In this document: positions 9,462 through 24,400 of the stretch, in pieces
Position numbering within the stretch: the first letter of the stretch is position 1
Layout: every line of letters begins with the position of its first letter
From: Chelydra serpentina
Taxonomy: Eukaryota > Chordata > Testudines > Chelydridae
Assembly: GCA_037349315.1 (NCBI GenBank)
Contig: JBAIAC010000026.1
Location: 22,721,501-22,785,500 of the forward strand
Length of the DNA: 64,000 nucleotides
Direction: 5' to 3'
Translations under genes and position numbers: made by a program
The notes under the pieces: model-generated
The model's database searches: none
Seen by the model: only the letters and a program-made list of their open reading frames with translations
Told to the model about the DNA's origin: nothing

Positions 9462-12400
9462 TGTTGATTTTTATCTGTTTCTCCATTTGCATTTCACAGC
9501 CTGACCTTAGCATCCTTATGTTGTATTGAAAAATTAAGCACTGAAATGTCTGTACTTTGAGAGAGACCTAGTTCCTTCTGTGTACAGGTTTAGAGTCTAA
9601 AAATCGGCAGGCACTTTATCAATAGGCAGTTTTTTCACGCTCAGTTATAAATCTGAAGATTTCTTGTGCCGTGTGCATTGCGTTTTCCTGCTTCTGGTTT
9701 TATATTGTGTCTTGGTATTAAGGCAGTTCTCTTTCATGTAGTTAAGAAGTAAATAATTGGGGTAAAATCTAAACACTTTGATCAGCAAAATCCTGTCCAA
9801 AGAGCTGTGCAGAGCTGCATAATTGAATGGTAGTTTTGGTGAATGCCACACAGTCACTGGATTGGTGGACTGGTGGAAATGTAGACCTGAGAGGTTGAAA
9901 CAAATTCCTACATGTTCATGAACAAACAGTGAGGCTGAATTAATTAACTATAATGTGTTCTTACCAGCTAGCCTATTTATACACTTTGGTTTATTTCTCC
10001 AATATACTCCAAGAAAAAACACGGGCACTCCAGTTAATATGATAATTAGTCCAATTCCACAGACGACTGGCTCAGAATAGAAACTGAAGATCAGTAGAAA
10101 TGCCCAAAATAGCAGGTAAGTGACTGGAACAAGGAGATTCACCTAAGAGGGAAGGGAAGGGAAGAGAAGAGACATGTACAGAAATGTAACAGCATTCTGC
10201 AAGGTATACAGGGGACAGACAGTGAGGGCTAGTGGATTGAGCAATGGACTGGGAGTCACAAGACCTGGCTTCTACTTCTATCTCTGGAAAAACACAGCTG
10301 TGTGAGCTTAGGCTTCACCTCACTGTGTCTCTGTTTCCTCTCCCAACCTTTGTCTGCCTTGCCTCTTTAGATTATAACTACTACTTGGCAGAGACATGTC
10401 TCTTGCTTTGTGTTTGTATAGTACCTCCCATCACAGGGCCTCTAGGCACTACCATAATAAACAACATAAATAATAATAAACAGTACTTCAAGGTCTGATA
10501 AGGGATTTGAGGGATTTTTTTGTGGTTGACACATTCTTTTGATTGTTAATAGGAAGACCATAGGACTAAGAAATTTGGCTTAAATATTTTCACCTTGATA
10601 GGTCTGAAGATTTTGGGTTTCTTCCAGCGCAACACAATCAGGCCTATGATTGTCACTCCATAGCAGAGGTAGTTAATAAACGACACATAATTAATTAATG
10701 TGTACGTGTCTCCAACAAGCATGATGATAATAGTGGTCAAACACTAAACAAGAGAGAAGCACATTCTTATTTGAGTCATCACCAGAAATGCTTGCTTAAA
10801 AACAACAAGAAGCAATTAAGTTCCTTTTATTTACATCCCATGCTGGGTGTTGCTACTGATTCCTGTGAGTCTGTTTACAACATAAAATGTGTGCCACAAA
10901 AACCCAGGATTGAATGGAGATTCTGGATTTATTTTGTTTATGTTGAAGTAGGTGCCTATAGATCTATTTATAAAAATGCATGGAGAATGTTCCCTGAAAT
11001 GGTGCTGCTAATCGTGGTCATTCAATAACGCCTGTGCATACTTGCAGAGCTCTCCTCACTAATAAGATGAATAACTCTGACAAGCACTTGAAGCCCAATA
11101 TTCAAAGGAGCCTCAAACCAGCCTTTGCATGTGCAGAACTGCGAGTGCCAATTAAGAGGTTGCCTTTGAAAATGTTACTGTTGATATTGGCATTGGGTAA
11201 ATTTGATGACCGGGTCAAACAATGACTAGAGGACATACCAGATGTGGAAGGAAGTGGCCTGGATACCCAAAGAGGTAATGTGCGTGGTGTAAGAGAGAGC
11301 CAGGGTGTGTGTAATTCTCCCTACAAAATGACTATGCACATTTTAAAGACCAAATGCTGGGCTTAATCCCACCATCTCTGTGTGAAGGGTCCTGAACTGA
11401 AACTCCAGTGATGGTCTGCTGCATGGGGGTGGGAGACATGGGCAAGATGAGTCTGCAACCTGTGCACTGTGAACCTCATCCATGGGGACGTCCGGACTAG
11501 CACGCAATAAGTTTCAGGGTAGCGATACAGGGAGTGTAGCTCATCAACCATGAAGGCACCTGTAGCATCCCTGGTGCTGCTATATAAAAATGACCACTCT
11601 TTGAGAAAAAGCCTGCTCATGTGATCTCCCCCCGCAGTCAACATATTTCCAGTGTTCGCGCTTCATAATGTATACGATCAAGTTGCACACAAGGGGAAGA
11701 GGGTGCTAATGAACAGTAAGACCAATGAAGGTGACTGATTTTTAACTGGAGAATCCTATAGGATCTAAGCTGGTGTAAGCTTTATTCCCAGGCAGAAGCT
11801 TTCTGTAACTCAGTAACTTTAATCACCAACATTTTTGTCCTGAATTGAAGCTTGTTCTTGCTTCCTAATGAAATCAATGGAGTTTTTAATCATGGACATC
11901 AGAGGACACAGGATTGATCCTAAGTGCTGCAGGTGTAATTACACTGGAGAACAGAGCACTTACTGTACATGCTTTTAATGGCTTCACTCCACCAATTTCT
12001 GTTATGTGTGTTTTTAAAAGCTGCTAAACTCTGAGAGGACTTCTGGCAAAATTAAAATTGTTATGGGAACGGATGAATTTCTTGTAGACAAACATTCTGT
12101 GGTTAGTATATTACTTTGTTCTAGGTGACCCGTATATAGTATAAAGAATAAAAGCTTTAGCTTTGCTTTGCTTTTTTCCCAGCTAGTGGGATGCGCTGAA
12201 AATGACCTATATCATTAATCTTTTTTTGCATTACTACTGTTTAGAAACGGGCAGATGGCTGGTGGAAATTTCCATGCATCAGCTTGCTTATTTGTACTTG
12301 CTTTGTTAGTGAATAACACTCTAATGTTAACAGAGCTGGCTTACTGTTTATGAGCTTGATCCTGAGAGGTCTTGAGTGCCTCACTTCCCACTGACATTAG

Positions 12401-15400
12401 CCAGGAGTTAAGGATGCTCAGAAGATTGCAGAATAGGATCCAATTTAGGGTAATTATGCCTCACTAAATTTAGGTTTTTCAGACATCTTTTGATCACATT
12501 TTTATCTGTATTAATCAAACCCATATGTATTCCGCAACAGTGCGGTATTCTAAAACTATCATAATCATTCATCCATATGCCGTGTTATTGTCATACAAAA
12601 GGCCCAAAACTATAAAGTACATCCACTAAATTCCAGAATCTGAGCAGCTGTAGATCCCAAGGTAGGATCCCAGAACCAATCATGATTTGTCTTTCCATTA
12701 TTGTGAGCCTTCTCTCTGCTCAGATTCCTGTATCCCATGACTAGCTGGTTTGTGGCAATACCCCTGAAGATGGGGAACTCTCATGTGCCACTGGCACCAG
12801 CAAATAATGCTAGAGATCCAAGTGTCTCACCACTCTGCTGCTGCTAATGTGAATCCCTAAGGGGATCTCGAGACCTTGGGGACTTTCATCATGAAGCTGG
12901 TGACTTGCAAAGGTTTAAAATAGGAGAGCATAATATTTTGTATCAATGTCATGTAATACCTCCATCTGATTTGCTCTAGGTGCTCTCTTTGCCATGATTA
13001 GCTGGTTTTGTGGCAAAGCCCCTTAGGCTGATGGGATCTCAGGTGTAGGTGACACTAAGGCGATCAGATCTTGTATTCACTATATAGGGATATGTAGCCA
13101 GGATATTCCTGATCAAATGACCCTGTTGCCAAATTGGTTGGCCCCCATTTCTCCTTCAAATACCTTCTTGAGTTTTTAAAGTGGAGAGTGTTGCTTGCGT
13201 GCCATACTGTTTCCTCTGATGACTATCCTGGTGTACAACAGTGCCATGCATAATGCTTGGGAAAATGTGACATAGGGTGACCGTATATCCTGTTTTGGCT
13301 GGGACAGTCCCTTTTTTAAGCCTTGTCCCGGCCGACCTTTTTTGGCAGAAGTGAGCATTTGTCCCATTTGCTCTTGCCAACTTGATCAGCTGGCAAGAGC
13401 AAACAGGACAAAGGCCCACTTTTGTTAAAAAAGTGGGGCACAAAGGAACGTGCGCGGAGGGTGGTGGTGATGAGCAGCACTGTCAGTCCCAGACGCAGGG
13501 AGAGGCAGGGCTCGAGTGAGCAGCGACGTCGTCCCAGCTTTTGGGAAATATGGTCACCCTAATGTGATAGCATCTAGAATCACAGAACCATAGGGTTAGA
13601 AGTGACCGCAAGGATCATCTAGTCTAATCCCCTGCCAAGATGCAGGATTTGTTGTCTAAACCATCCAAGACAGATGGCTGTCCAGCCTCCTTTTGAAAAC
13701 CTCAAGTGAAGGAGCTTCCACCATCTGAATCTATTGAGCCAGGCACCCCAATAAAATAGACTTTTAAATGGTTTGAACCCCATTCACTTTGCATTAATGG
13801 CCACCTTGTTTAAACACCCAATTTTGGAAAGGAACAGCAAAAACATGGTAATCTTCTGAGACCTTAACTAGGTCTACCTTAATGCACAGGCTATAATTAA
13901 TTTTAAAAATCCTGATGCATTAATTAGATTTGCCTAAAGTCTGACATAATTTGCTATTGTAACTGCATACAGTATATTATTTTTATATTACTATTTAGAT
14001 AGAAATTAATATTTCAGAGCAACACTTAGTACATCCCGAGATGTAAAATAAACCCCTACTGCTGAATGATTCATTAATATGCAGTGTTGGTTCTGTAATC
14101 TGCACAGTAATTTAAAGGGAATGTTCTCTACAAACTGGGTAGCTGGCATTTGTTTGATTTGCCAGTTCTGCTCTGCACAGGGAGCTTGCTTACACTCTGG
14201 CTAGTTCACAAAGTGATAGTCACTGACACTCAGCACATTATTTGAGCTGATGTATTTTTATGGACAAAGGGACTTTGCTTCATCTGCATCACCACAGCTC
14301 ACCTGCCCAATGTGAGTCCATACTGGAGCTGAATCTTGTTTTTTTTACACACTTCACAGATTGTGTAGTGCAGCTCAACCAGAAAAGATTCCAGACATTG
14401 AGTTATGTGGGTGTATATGGGCATTAAAGCCTGTGCAGGAAAGATGCCAGGGCACTGCCACCTTTTGGCTAAATCATGATTTTATATAAACAAACTATGC
14501 AGAACGGTTACTGAGAAAAATATAGTGCTGGGCTGTGATAGCCACACACTGGGATAATAACATAACCTATGGGAGTAAATCCTGGCTGCGCTGAAGTCAG
14601 CTGACTACCACTGCAATGCAAAAACCTCTCATTAACTGCAGTGGGGCCAAGATTTCAGCCAATGTGCCTGTGAGGGAATTTTCATTCTAACAGTTATTGA
14701 AGCATGAGGAATGTAAAATACAATATAACTGCACATTTTAGTCTTACTACAACCTTTTAGAACCCTACTAAACTCTGGAAGGAAGTGGCCTTGATCCTCA
14801 TGATGTGTCGTGGAGTAAGAGAGTTTGGGGTGTGTAATAATTCTCCCTCTTTTTCCTACAAGATGACTATGCACATTTTTAAGACCAAATGCTGGGCTCA
14901 ACCCCACCACCTTGCAAACAACTCAATCTGAGTAACAACTTGTGGAACTCACTGCTATAAGGTAAGTTTACATTGTGTAAAAAAACAAACTAAGAAACAA
15001 AGCAAAATACTTCCTTTCTACATTTTAAAATGTGTAACCTTTTAATGTAATTGGGTGTCCCCCTTGTTTTACCCAATGTGTTCAGTTGGTATATGCCTCT
15101 TTTGGAGATGTTACGCTGATCTTCTCTACTCACTTTCTTTACAGGGCCAAAGTAAAGGGCAGACATCCTGATTCTCCAGAAGCTCAAGTTATCACTGCAG
15201 AGCATCAATGTATCACTGCACAAATCATCTAGTTTTACTGAACGACGAGTAGCATTTAGCCCTGTACCTGGGGCCCACTATGACTATTAGCTTGGCAGCA
15301 AGTGAAGTGGAATGAGCATTGACTGCAGGGAGATTTTCTCCACATTAAATGTTTACAGTGAGCTGACAGAATCGGTAAAAGGGCTCACAATTCCTTAAAT

Positions 15401-18400
15401 GAAGCATTTCAGTTTGCAAACAAAGATTTTTCTAAATCACACTCCTGTTTAAGCAGATGAGACATTGTGACAGAAAAAGTAAAACTTACACACACTAGAA
15501 GGGCAGGGATTGGGGTGCAGTGTTTAACGTGAATCATAGCAAGCAAGCTGGGCAAGTGACCTTCACGAGCGCCAGAAAAACATAACCTGGGAAGCAGAAT
15601 AGGAACATTCAGTATACAAGTTATTCCAACATTTAGCTGCATTGTTTCATCAGCCTTAATTGGCCTGATTCAAAGCCTGTGGGAGTCTTGGTGTGGAAGG
15701 ATGTTCTAGCGGTTAGGGTACTAGTCTGATACTTTGGAGACGGGGGTTCAATTTCCTTTTCCACCACAGACTTCCTGTGTGCTTTGGGCAAGTCACTGAG
15801 GCTCAGATCCTCAAAGGTATTTGGAAGTTAGGAGCCCACGTACCTTTGAGGAGGATCTGGGCCTTAGTTTCAATCTGGCTCAGTACCCCAGCTATAAATA
15901 TAGGGCTAATAGAACTGCCCTACCTCACAGGGATGTTTTCAGGATAAAAACTGTGAGCTCTCCGATACTATGGTGATGGGAACCATATAAATATCTACGA
16001 TAGAGCCTAAATCAACAGCCTTTCCAGTGACTAATGGGCTTTGGATCTCTCAAGGTTTTATTTTTTAAATGCATAAATTGTTATGAATTTTTATGTTTTT
16101 AAATGTCCTCAGGTTTGCCAGGTCTCACCACATTTTGAGAGCACTAAGGTACGTGACTTGGCTAAAGCACTAAGGAGCTGTATTATCTCTTTCCTGACAG
16201 ATGTTTGTATTTCATTTTCTTACAGAACTGATATTTCTATTAAATTAAAAATGTTAATAGACTATGGGCCAGATTCTGGTTCCAGTTCCACCAGTGCAAA
16301 CTTTGCGTTTACTTTGGATTTATGTCCATGTCACTGAGAATGGAATTTAGCCCTAGAACTCTTGTTTCTTCAATCTACTTTTTGAGCTAAGCATAGCTTA
16401 GTTTGTAGCTACTGAAACTTTATTGTAAAATTACATTGGCTACATATTTAGACAATGTTTTATTCTTAGTACAAATCATTCCATCACACCTGCAGACATT
16501 TCCAGTAGATCATACAGGCTCTTTTGCAGGAGATCCTGCTATTCAGTATGATATCGGCTGATTGAAATGGAACAATTCATAATTTAATGCATCTAATGTG
16601 CCCAACACTGAGATCAAGTTCTATAACACACAAAATGTCTAGCTAGCATTGTTGTAGCAAATTACATTAAAACATTCCCCTCCCCAAATTAGATAATGTT
16701 CATAAAATTGCACTCCAGCTAACCTTGATGAGGTAAAAAGGTATCCATTTATTCCTCCAAATGTAGATAAGGCCACTGAGACTGGCATAACCCAGGAAAA
16801 ATAGCCCAGTAACTTTTCACCAAATGTCTAAACAGAAGGCAGAGAAACTGAAATATACTGCACAGCACAGAACTGAAATTAAAGTATATTTAAGACATCC
16901 ATGGAATGGTTTACTTACTACTGCCACAGCATTGGAGGACAAGAGCTCTTGAGGTGACATGGCAGTGAAATATGCAATATTGGTGAATGTATACACAAAG
17001 GTCACCAATGGGATGGATATGAATATGGCACGAGGTAGGTTCCTAATTGAAGAATTAGGAGGTTTGATAAGAAATTACATTCACATATAACTGGACCATA
17101 CCACCCCCAACCCTTGTCCCTTCCCCTCATAGTAACTTTGGGGAAGTTTATATCCAGTTTTGTGCTTTACTGCCCTATCGCTACATAAAACAAAACAAGA
17201 GAAACTTCCCTCCTTCCTCCCCCCCACCCCATATCTGTACTTCTCTCAGTAGCTTGACATATTGCAGTTCTGAGAATACTAAAACCATTTTAGGGCTTCA
17301 TGTATGTGTAGATTATAAATCCATATAACACAGGATATCCCCACAGATCTGAAGACCATCAATCAGAATTTACAACATGGCTGCGATGGAGATACCAGAA
17401 AGCTGCTTCTTCATAAAGAATTCCTATACGTTTTCTATGTTGTGTAAGCTATTACTGTGGTAACTAACAAAACTAATAATGTTCCTGTATGTTTAATTTA
17501 GTTTACATGAGGCTCTGTTTGATAAAAATGATGACATGGAAAGTAATGGACTTGCCTTTTTCTCTCATGTATTCATTGAGAAACTTAACCAAGTGACAGA
17601 AGCATTCTCTAGACCCCAAGAGTTGTTTAGTGTGTACGCTCTACTCAGGTGACTGTGTTCACTGTAGCTCTGATTTTTGGCTTTGTCAGATTATCAAAAA
17701 AGATTAATAAATAGTTTTCACCAGTGGAGTTTTGCAAGGTTTTGGTATAGCCATGAGGTTGGGTTTTATTTCTTTTCCCCAATGAAAGTAGCTTTTATTT
17801 TGTATTTCTCCCTCAAAAACTGTAGAATTGATAAAATTCTGTTGCAAAACTTTCAGAGAGCTGGAATTGGCATCTCTGACACACTATTGATAACCCATCT
17901 GGTTAAACTGTGTGCCAAAGTGGGTTTTTTTCTGTAGCTACAGATGCTACAAAACACAAACTGAATTATTTTTCTTCTTAAACTTGTTCATTTGATAGCA
18001 GTATCCAATTCTCCTGTGGGCAAGCACTAAATTAACTCTTTCCCATTTTTTTTTTTGCTCAGTTGAGACCACACTGGGAAATTCTGGATGTTTGTGAAAA
18101 TGTTTACAGTTGCTTGAGAGAACACCATTCCTGCCTCCTTTCCCCCTTAAATTCTTTAAAGATTTATAAATATGCATAACTTTATGTACATGAACATCTC
18201 ACTACTTGCATAGGTAAAATTAAAGTATGCAGATAAATTTTTGCAGGACTGAGGCTATAATTTGTTCCTATCCAGAATGTGTAATACCTGAAATTATACC
18301 TTGCTTAACTGGGGGGAGGGGTATGTGTGCTGAACATCCAGAACCAATTGAAGAAGAACTATGGTGTGAATTCATCATTCTATTTTTTCATCTCAGAAAT

Positions 18401-21400
18401 TCTGGAACCTTTGAGCTTTTGCTGCTTCTTGGTGGAAATCACTCTCCCCCTGGCATTTCAAACATGATGGGGGCTAACTCATTTCAAAGCCTGCACTATC
18501 AGCACCAAACCTGATGCCAATCACCCTTAGAGAACTTTCTTCCTACAGCCAGCAGCCAGTATCCACACTGCACATACCACAGAAGAAGGCAGGTTCAGAA
18601 GTGTTTCATAAATGGAGTGGGGTGAGAGGAGGGGGAAGGGAAAATTCTGCCTCTTCTGTAAAAAGCCATTTTAATATCTTCTTTATGTGTCCCCTTTGGG
18701 GGAAATGTTGTCTGAAGAACCAAGACCACAGACAATATGTTTTGGTATTATATAGATATAAAATACACACACACATAAAATATAATGTAATTTTGTGAGG
18801 CATCCCATCAATGGTATAGATTAATATATAAACAATAGCTAGTTATGTTTAATGCCATTAACATGTAAGCAATAGGTCGTTATATTTAGGTTTAGTCCCA
18901 TTAATATGTAAGCAATAGACAGTTCAATAGTGCCATAATGTCAGTGTTACACCTATATGATACCTTCGTTCGGTGAGAGCTATGTCTAATTTGATGGGCC
19001 AAATACATTCTTAATTTCAGCACCTTCATTTAACTTGCCTCATATGGGATCTAAAAAGGCAGGTGACAACCTTAATTACCCTTACTTCAGATACGTATAG
19101 ACACTTAGTGATGTCAGTCCTGCTGCAGAACACACTGTGCCTGGTATCAACAGACTGACCTCACTGTCTTTACCTCAAAAGTATCTGGGTCATATGGAAA
19201 TAAATACTTGCCTGCGGGGATCAACTAATTCTTCTGTTACATAATTCAAGAAGTTCCACCCACTGAATGCAAATGACCCTTGAAGAAAAGCTAATGCCAG
19301 CTGTCCCACAGATGGAGCCATCCAAAAATTGAATGCATTGCTTGGTGTCAGTTCTTCATAGTTTCCTATAGACAGAACAAAAGCAAGAAGTTAATCAGAA
19401 ATGTAAAATATTTTGATGCTGATTGGTGGAAGTGCCACCTACCTGAGGAACCAGGACATAAGAAAAGTATTATTTTCAGAGAATTGTAAGCTTCCTAGAA
19501 TTGTGTCCATTCAATTTTATATTATGTTTACTAATCTTAGACTGTGTTTCACTGGTTTGCACCCTGAGAACTGGGAAACATTAACATCAAACTACCAGGG
19601 CTTCCTTTAGATTCTCATACAGAACTGTCCTGGGGGACAGCCTTGATGGTGTAAATTGTCATAGCTGTATTGACAGAGCTGCCACAAAACCTGTGTGATC
19701 CCCATTGACTTCAATGGAACGATGACAATTTATAGCAGCTCAGCATTGGTATCTGATGCCCTAAACTCTCATCTCGCCTGAATGGAGTGAGTTTCTCCTC
19801 TACAGGAAACCAGGGTTCTTCGATGACATTCTCTCTACTCAGGAAAAAAAAAACCCTGCAGGGCAGGTGGAATTTTTCAGGCTGTGGGGCTTTTTTATTC
19901 TTAACCTGGAAAGTGGTGCCCTTGCCTCTTCCTGGTTAGTTGTAAATACAGTATTTTCTGTCCTCTCCACATGGCCCATTTCACACACGCTGAAAACATC
20001 ATCATCCCTTGGGTCCTGTGCTTTTCATTATGGGCATGAATCAGTAAGGTACACAAGCACTTGTCTAATTTTAAGTACGTGGGTAGTCCCATTGCTTCCA
20101 GGACAACTGGAACTGCTCGTATACGTAGAGTGAGGCAACTGCTTACGTTGCTTGTTGATTTGGGGCCTATTGTATACAGAGTTCATCAAAAGCAATTTAA
20201 ATGTTGAGGAACATGTCATTGATCAAATTCCACTATACATCTACCCAGTGAGATATTTCTCAATATTTCAGTTCCGTGCTTTACTTTATTGAAAACAACA
20301 GTTTTCTTTGAGAGAGAAACTTGTGTAAGGATGCTACATCTTATTTCTGTACTATGTTGCCTGTTTGTTAATTACTTATCATGCTATGTCCTGATGAATA
20401 CTTCCTTTGTGATTGCACCCGTACTTGGAAGGAATCCTGTAGCTTCAATTAACAGCAATGAGCATTAATTATTTTCAGTTTAGTCACATATTTATGTCCA
20501 CCTTATACCGTGGTGTCTTTGCTAGGCCCTGCTTGAAACTTGCCTTCCCACAGATCAAGTAACTTCAACAGCTACCTCCTTCTCCAGTTTCTTTCAAATC
20601 CAAATGCTTGCTAATTGTAGCAGAGAACTCTGTCAGCAGGGGAAATGAAATAAGCCCTCGGAATTCTTCCTTTGACTGCTAAGAACTAGAAAACAATGGG
20701 ATGGGTGCAATAGGCTTTCCAAAGAGAATTTAATTTCACCAATAGTACAGTACTGATGTTTAGGCTTTCTCAGTGAGTACCTTTAAAGATCTGTATGAAG
20801 CCCATAGTAATGATAAGGGCCAAGGCTAACAGTTTTCCTGCTGTAAATATATCCTGGATGCGAGTTGCCCATCGAACGCTGGAGCTGTTCACCCAAGTCA
20901 GGAGTACTAGAGAGCAGAAAACCGAATTCAGTGGAACAAAATTTTGTATATTTCAAAATATTCATTAACAAATGCTGAGAAACATAGACTGTTAGTTTCC
21001 TATCAGCAGACCAGATGGAAATCTAGCTTGGGTTTGGATGGGTCTGACGAGCAGGATTAACTCCGCCCTAGAAAACTGCCTGTTTCAGAAGGACATTTGT
21101 CAGAGCTCTATCCCTGATGCCCCATCAATACTTAGGAAGTCCTAATGGCGGGGAGGGACTTCTGTGAACTGAGGGCATGTCTACACTACAAAATTACGTC
21201 AACCTAACTTACATCGGCATACAGCTGCTGCAGTAATTACATTACTTGTGTGTGTCTACACTTTGCTTCCTGTGTTAGCAGTGTGGATCCTCATCAGGAG
21301 CACCGACTGAACTGTCAGTATGGGGCATGGTGGGATGGCTTCTGAAAACCAGTAACAGTCGATGTTAGCAATGTAGTATCTACACTGACACTGCATTGAC

Positions 21401-24400
21401 CTAACTGCATTGACATTGACTCTATGCTTCTCGTGGAGGTGGAGTTATTAAGTCAGTGTAGTGGGCGAGTTATGACAGCAGGAGCGAAATTTTAGTGTAG
21501 ACACAAACATAGTTAGGTCGATGTAAACTGCCTTGCATTGATCTAACTCTGTAATGTAGACCAGGCCTGAGGGGAAGTGGTGAGTCTCTCCATCCCTTTT
21601 CATTCTGATTTGCTCCCCTCTAGGACCTTAGTAATTAATTAAGAACTGGTGGCATCTGGTTTTTTACACACACATATAAAGGACTTGCGAATTGCTAACC
21701 CATTTGTTGAGTAAGCACTAGTGGCTTAAATACAGTGAAAGGTTCTTATTTACTCATACTGAGCTCCACCCCTTATTCATCTTCCAACCTGAACCTCAGA
21801 CCTCAGTTTATGCCTAATCCAGATGTGCACACCTCCTCTTTGGTCCATTTCTTTGTGGAATATATCACCCTATAGTGCACAATGAAACTGAAAATAAGAT
21901 TCAGCTGAGCCAGCATGCTGTATAGCACCTTCCCTCCCCGCATCCAGCCTCCGACCACCATAGTGGAACTGCCTTGGTTGGTGCAAAGGGGACTTCAGTG
22001 ACCATTGGGGTGGGATGGGGGATGGATTTGCCCCTAAGAGAATATTAAACCCCTTTGACGTAAACATGACCTACACTTCATAGGAGCATAAAGAACATTA
22101 GGAAATACTCACATAAACACACCGTGGAGAGGACCCTGGAGGCATTATAAGGTGGGATGCAATTAGGGAACACCGGTTGTAGAACATAGTTTGAAAATGT
22201 CAATGCGATAACAGCCAGGCTGGTAGGGTACATGATAAGCACTGCGCTCCATAGCAGCAAAAAACTATTCACAAGAAAAACAATTGGTGCTGCTGTTACG
22301 CCAGTAAGAATCATTTGACTGTACAACAGTTTCATAATCTGATGACAATCTTTATAGGAGCCTCGCAATTAGGTAGCTATTTTTCTAAACCCCACCAAAA
22401 CAATCACTTCTCTGATTTCCCCCCTACATTTCTTTAATCTTATTTTCCCAGCTCAATCTGTTTTTTCATTTAAATTAGATGTGATGTAGCGCACAGTTTA
22501 AACATGCACACAACAAGGAGCAGACATATTGTCAGCATATTGAGTTAGCTTTGCATGTCACAGTGAGAGTATCACCAATGGGTTAAATGGTGCCCCTGGA
22601 AAGGAAAAAGATGGGTTCTAGCACTATGTTACCACAACACACTCTTTGTTCTTTAATCTTAAAGTTGTCTTGAGCATTGTCTAATGGCTAGAGCAGAAGT
22701 TCTGAGCTATGTTCCTGGCTGGGCCATGGACACTATGATTTGTGTCAAGTTTCTGCCTGCCCTTTATTTATAGGTGCTTCTGTTTTTGTTAGCCCAACCT
22801 GAGACACATAGGACCTGAATAGGAGCAACTGAGCACCTGCAACTTCAACTGACTTCAATGGTAGCTGAAACAGGTTGCCCAAAATGAGTGAATACTTTTG
22901 AAAATGTAGGCCTTTACTTTCTTCAGTTGCTCACTCTGTGGAAGCGGATAAAAATACCTGCCTCACAAAGATGTAGGAAGCCTAGTTGATGTTTATAAAA
23001 TGAGATCACTGGATGAAAGGGGTATATAAAGAAAAAGTATTATTTATGGGTTGCTTGTCTCTGCCCAAGATATTTTGATGTCCAGTGGTCTTCCTTCTTG
23101 CAGGAACAGAACCTTCAGGCCTCACTTCTGAACACTTCAGAGGCACCTCCTTTGGTCAGACTAAGCCCCACAAACTTTCCACATGTTCAGCGGTTTTTAC
23201 TTTAAAGGGAAGCATTAATCTTAACTCAAAATAAAACAAATTTCTTATCAATTGGATGGGAACTATGTGGTAAGATGTAATCAATGCAAGAAGATGAGAT
23301 GCTACTCTTTCTCTTTATATATATATAAATATATATATAGTAGTGGCATGCACAACACAGACACAATTGTTTCCCAGGCACCTTTTCTTGGTTACTTTCT
23401 AGTCCAGGGTTGTTCTCTTATAGGCTCTTCTTTTCCAGCATGCCTTGCTGTAGCTGGCCCTTTAAATTTGACAGAGCAAAGCAGCTCCAGCCCTAAAGGA
23501 GTCATTTTGCAACTCATTGTTCCTTGCTGCACCCTCCTTTCTTGTACCTGGTAAGTGCTCTTCATTCCTGTTATGTTAGTTTCCCCCTTTTTGTTCCAGA
23601 GGATTATGGCATGTTCTTGCACTTTCTTTTTCTTATAAACCACTGTATCAGTAACTTTGCAAATCAGCTGGCACATGGAAAGAATTGGTTACATTTCCAA
23701 ATGACAAAATGTACTTTAAAAACACCACAGCATTTCTCTCTCTTTACTTTTTTTGAGTGGCTCTTTCCCTTCATCTCCTATAGTTTTCATGGGTTTAAAG
23801 AGGCTAGCTCAGCCAAATTCTTTCACACTGTTTATTATTATTTGTATTAATGTAGCGCCAGTCATGGACCAGGCTACCATTGTGCAAGGCACTGTGCAGA
23901 CACTGATAGGTTTAAGTGTAGTAGCCGTGTTAGTCTGTGTCAGCAAAATGAAAATAAGAAAGAAAAACTTGTAGCACCTTAGAGACTAACAAATTTATTT
24001 CAGCATAAGCTTTCGTGGGTTAGTACCCACGAAAGCTTATGCTGAAATAAATTTGTTAGTCTCTAAGGTGCTACAAGTTTTTCTTTCTTATTTTCATTGT
24101 GCAGACACTGAATTTTACATAATAATTGCTATCCTGTGGCCGTTGTGAAAAATCATAACACCAGGGGTTTATCTGTGCTGTTGGTAGTTGTCTTTGGGAT
24201 GTGAATTTTATTTAGTTATAATGCATTTTAAAGTAGAAGTGCTTTTGGATTCTCTCAAAAGGAATTTATTTGGATTATAATGTTAGAGCCTGAGGGTTAA
24301 ATAATCAAAGATTAGTAAGATTGAAATAATCAGTTGCTGACAATGCTGACTCACCTGATTGCTTTCCTGGTCAAATGAAAGTGCCCCTCTCCCCTCAAAC

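Larger units (their letters stand above)
10744..15489. other. SLC7A10 intron 8
   Basis: A 4.7-kb intron holding a fold-back element (13273-13561), a CR1 tail fragment (13575-13735) and a pair of related repeats (11240-11375 and 14770-14912). The rest shows nothing recognisable; short open frames here are chance. Confidence 0.7.
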
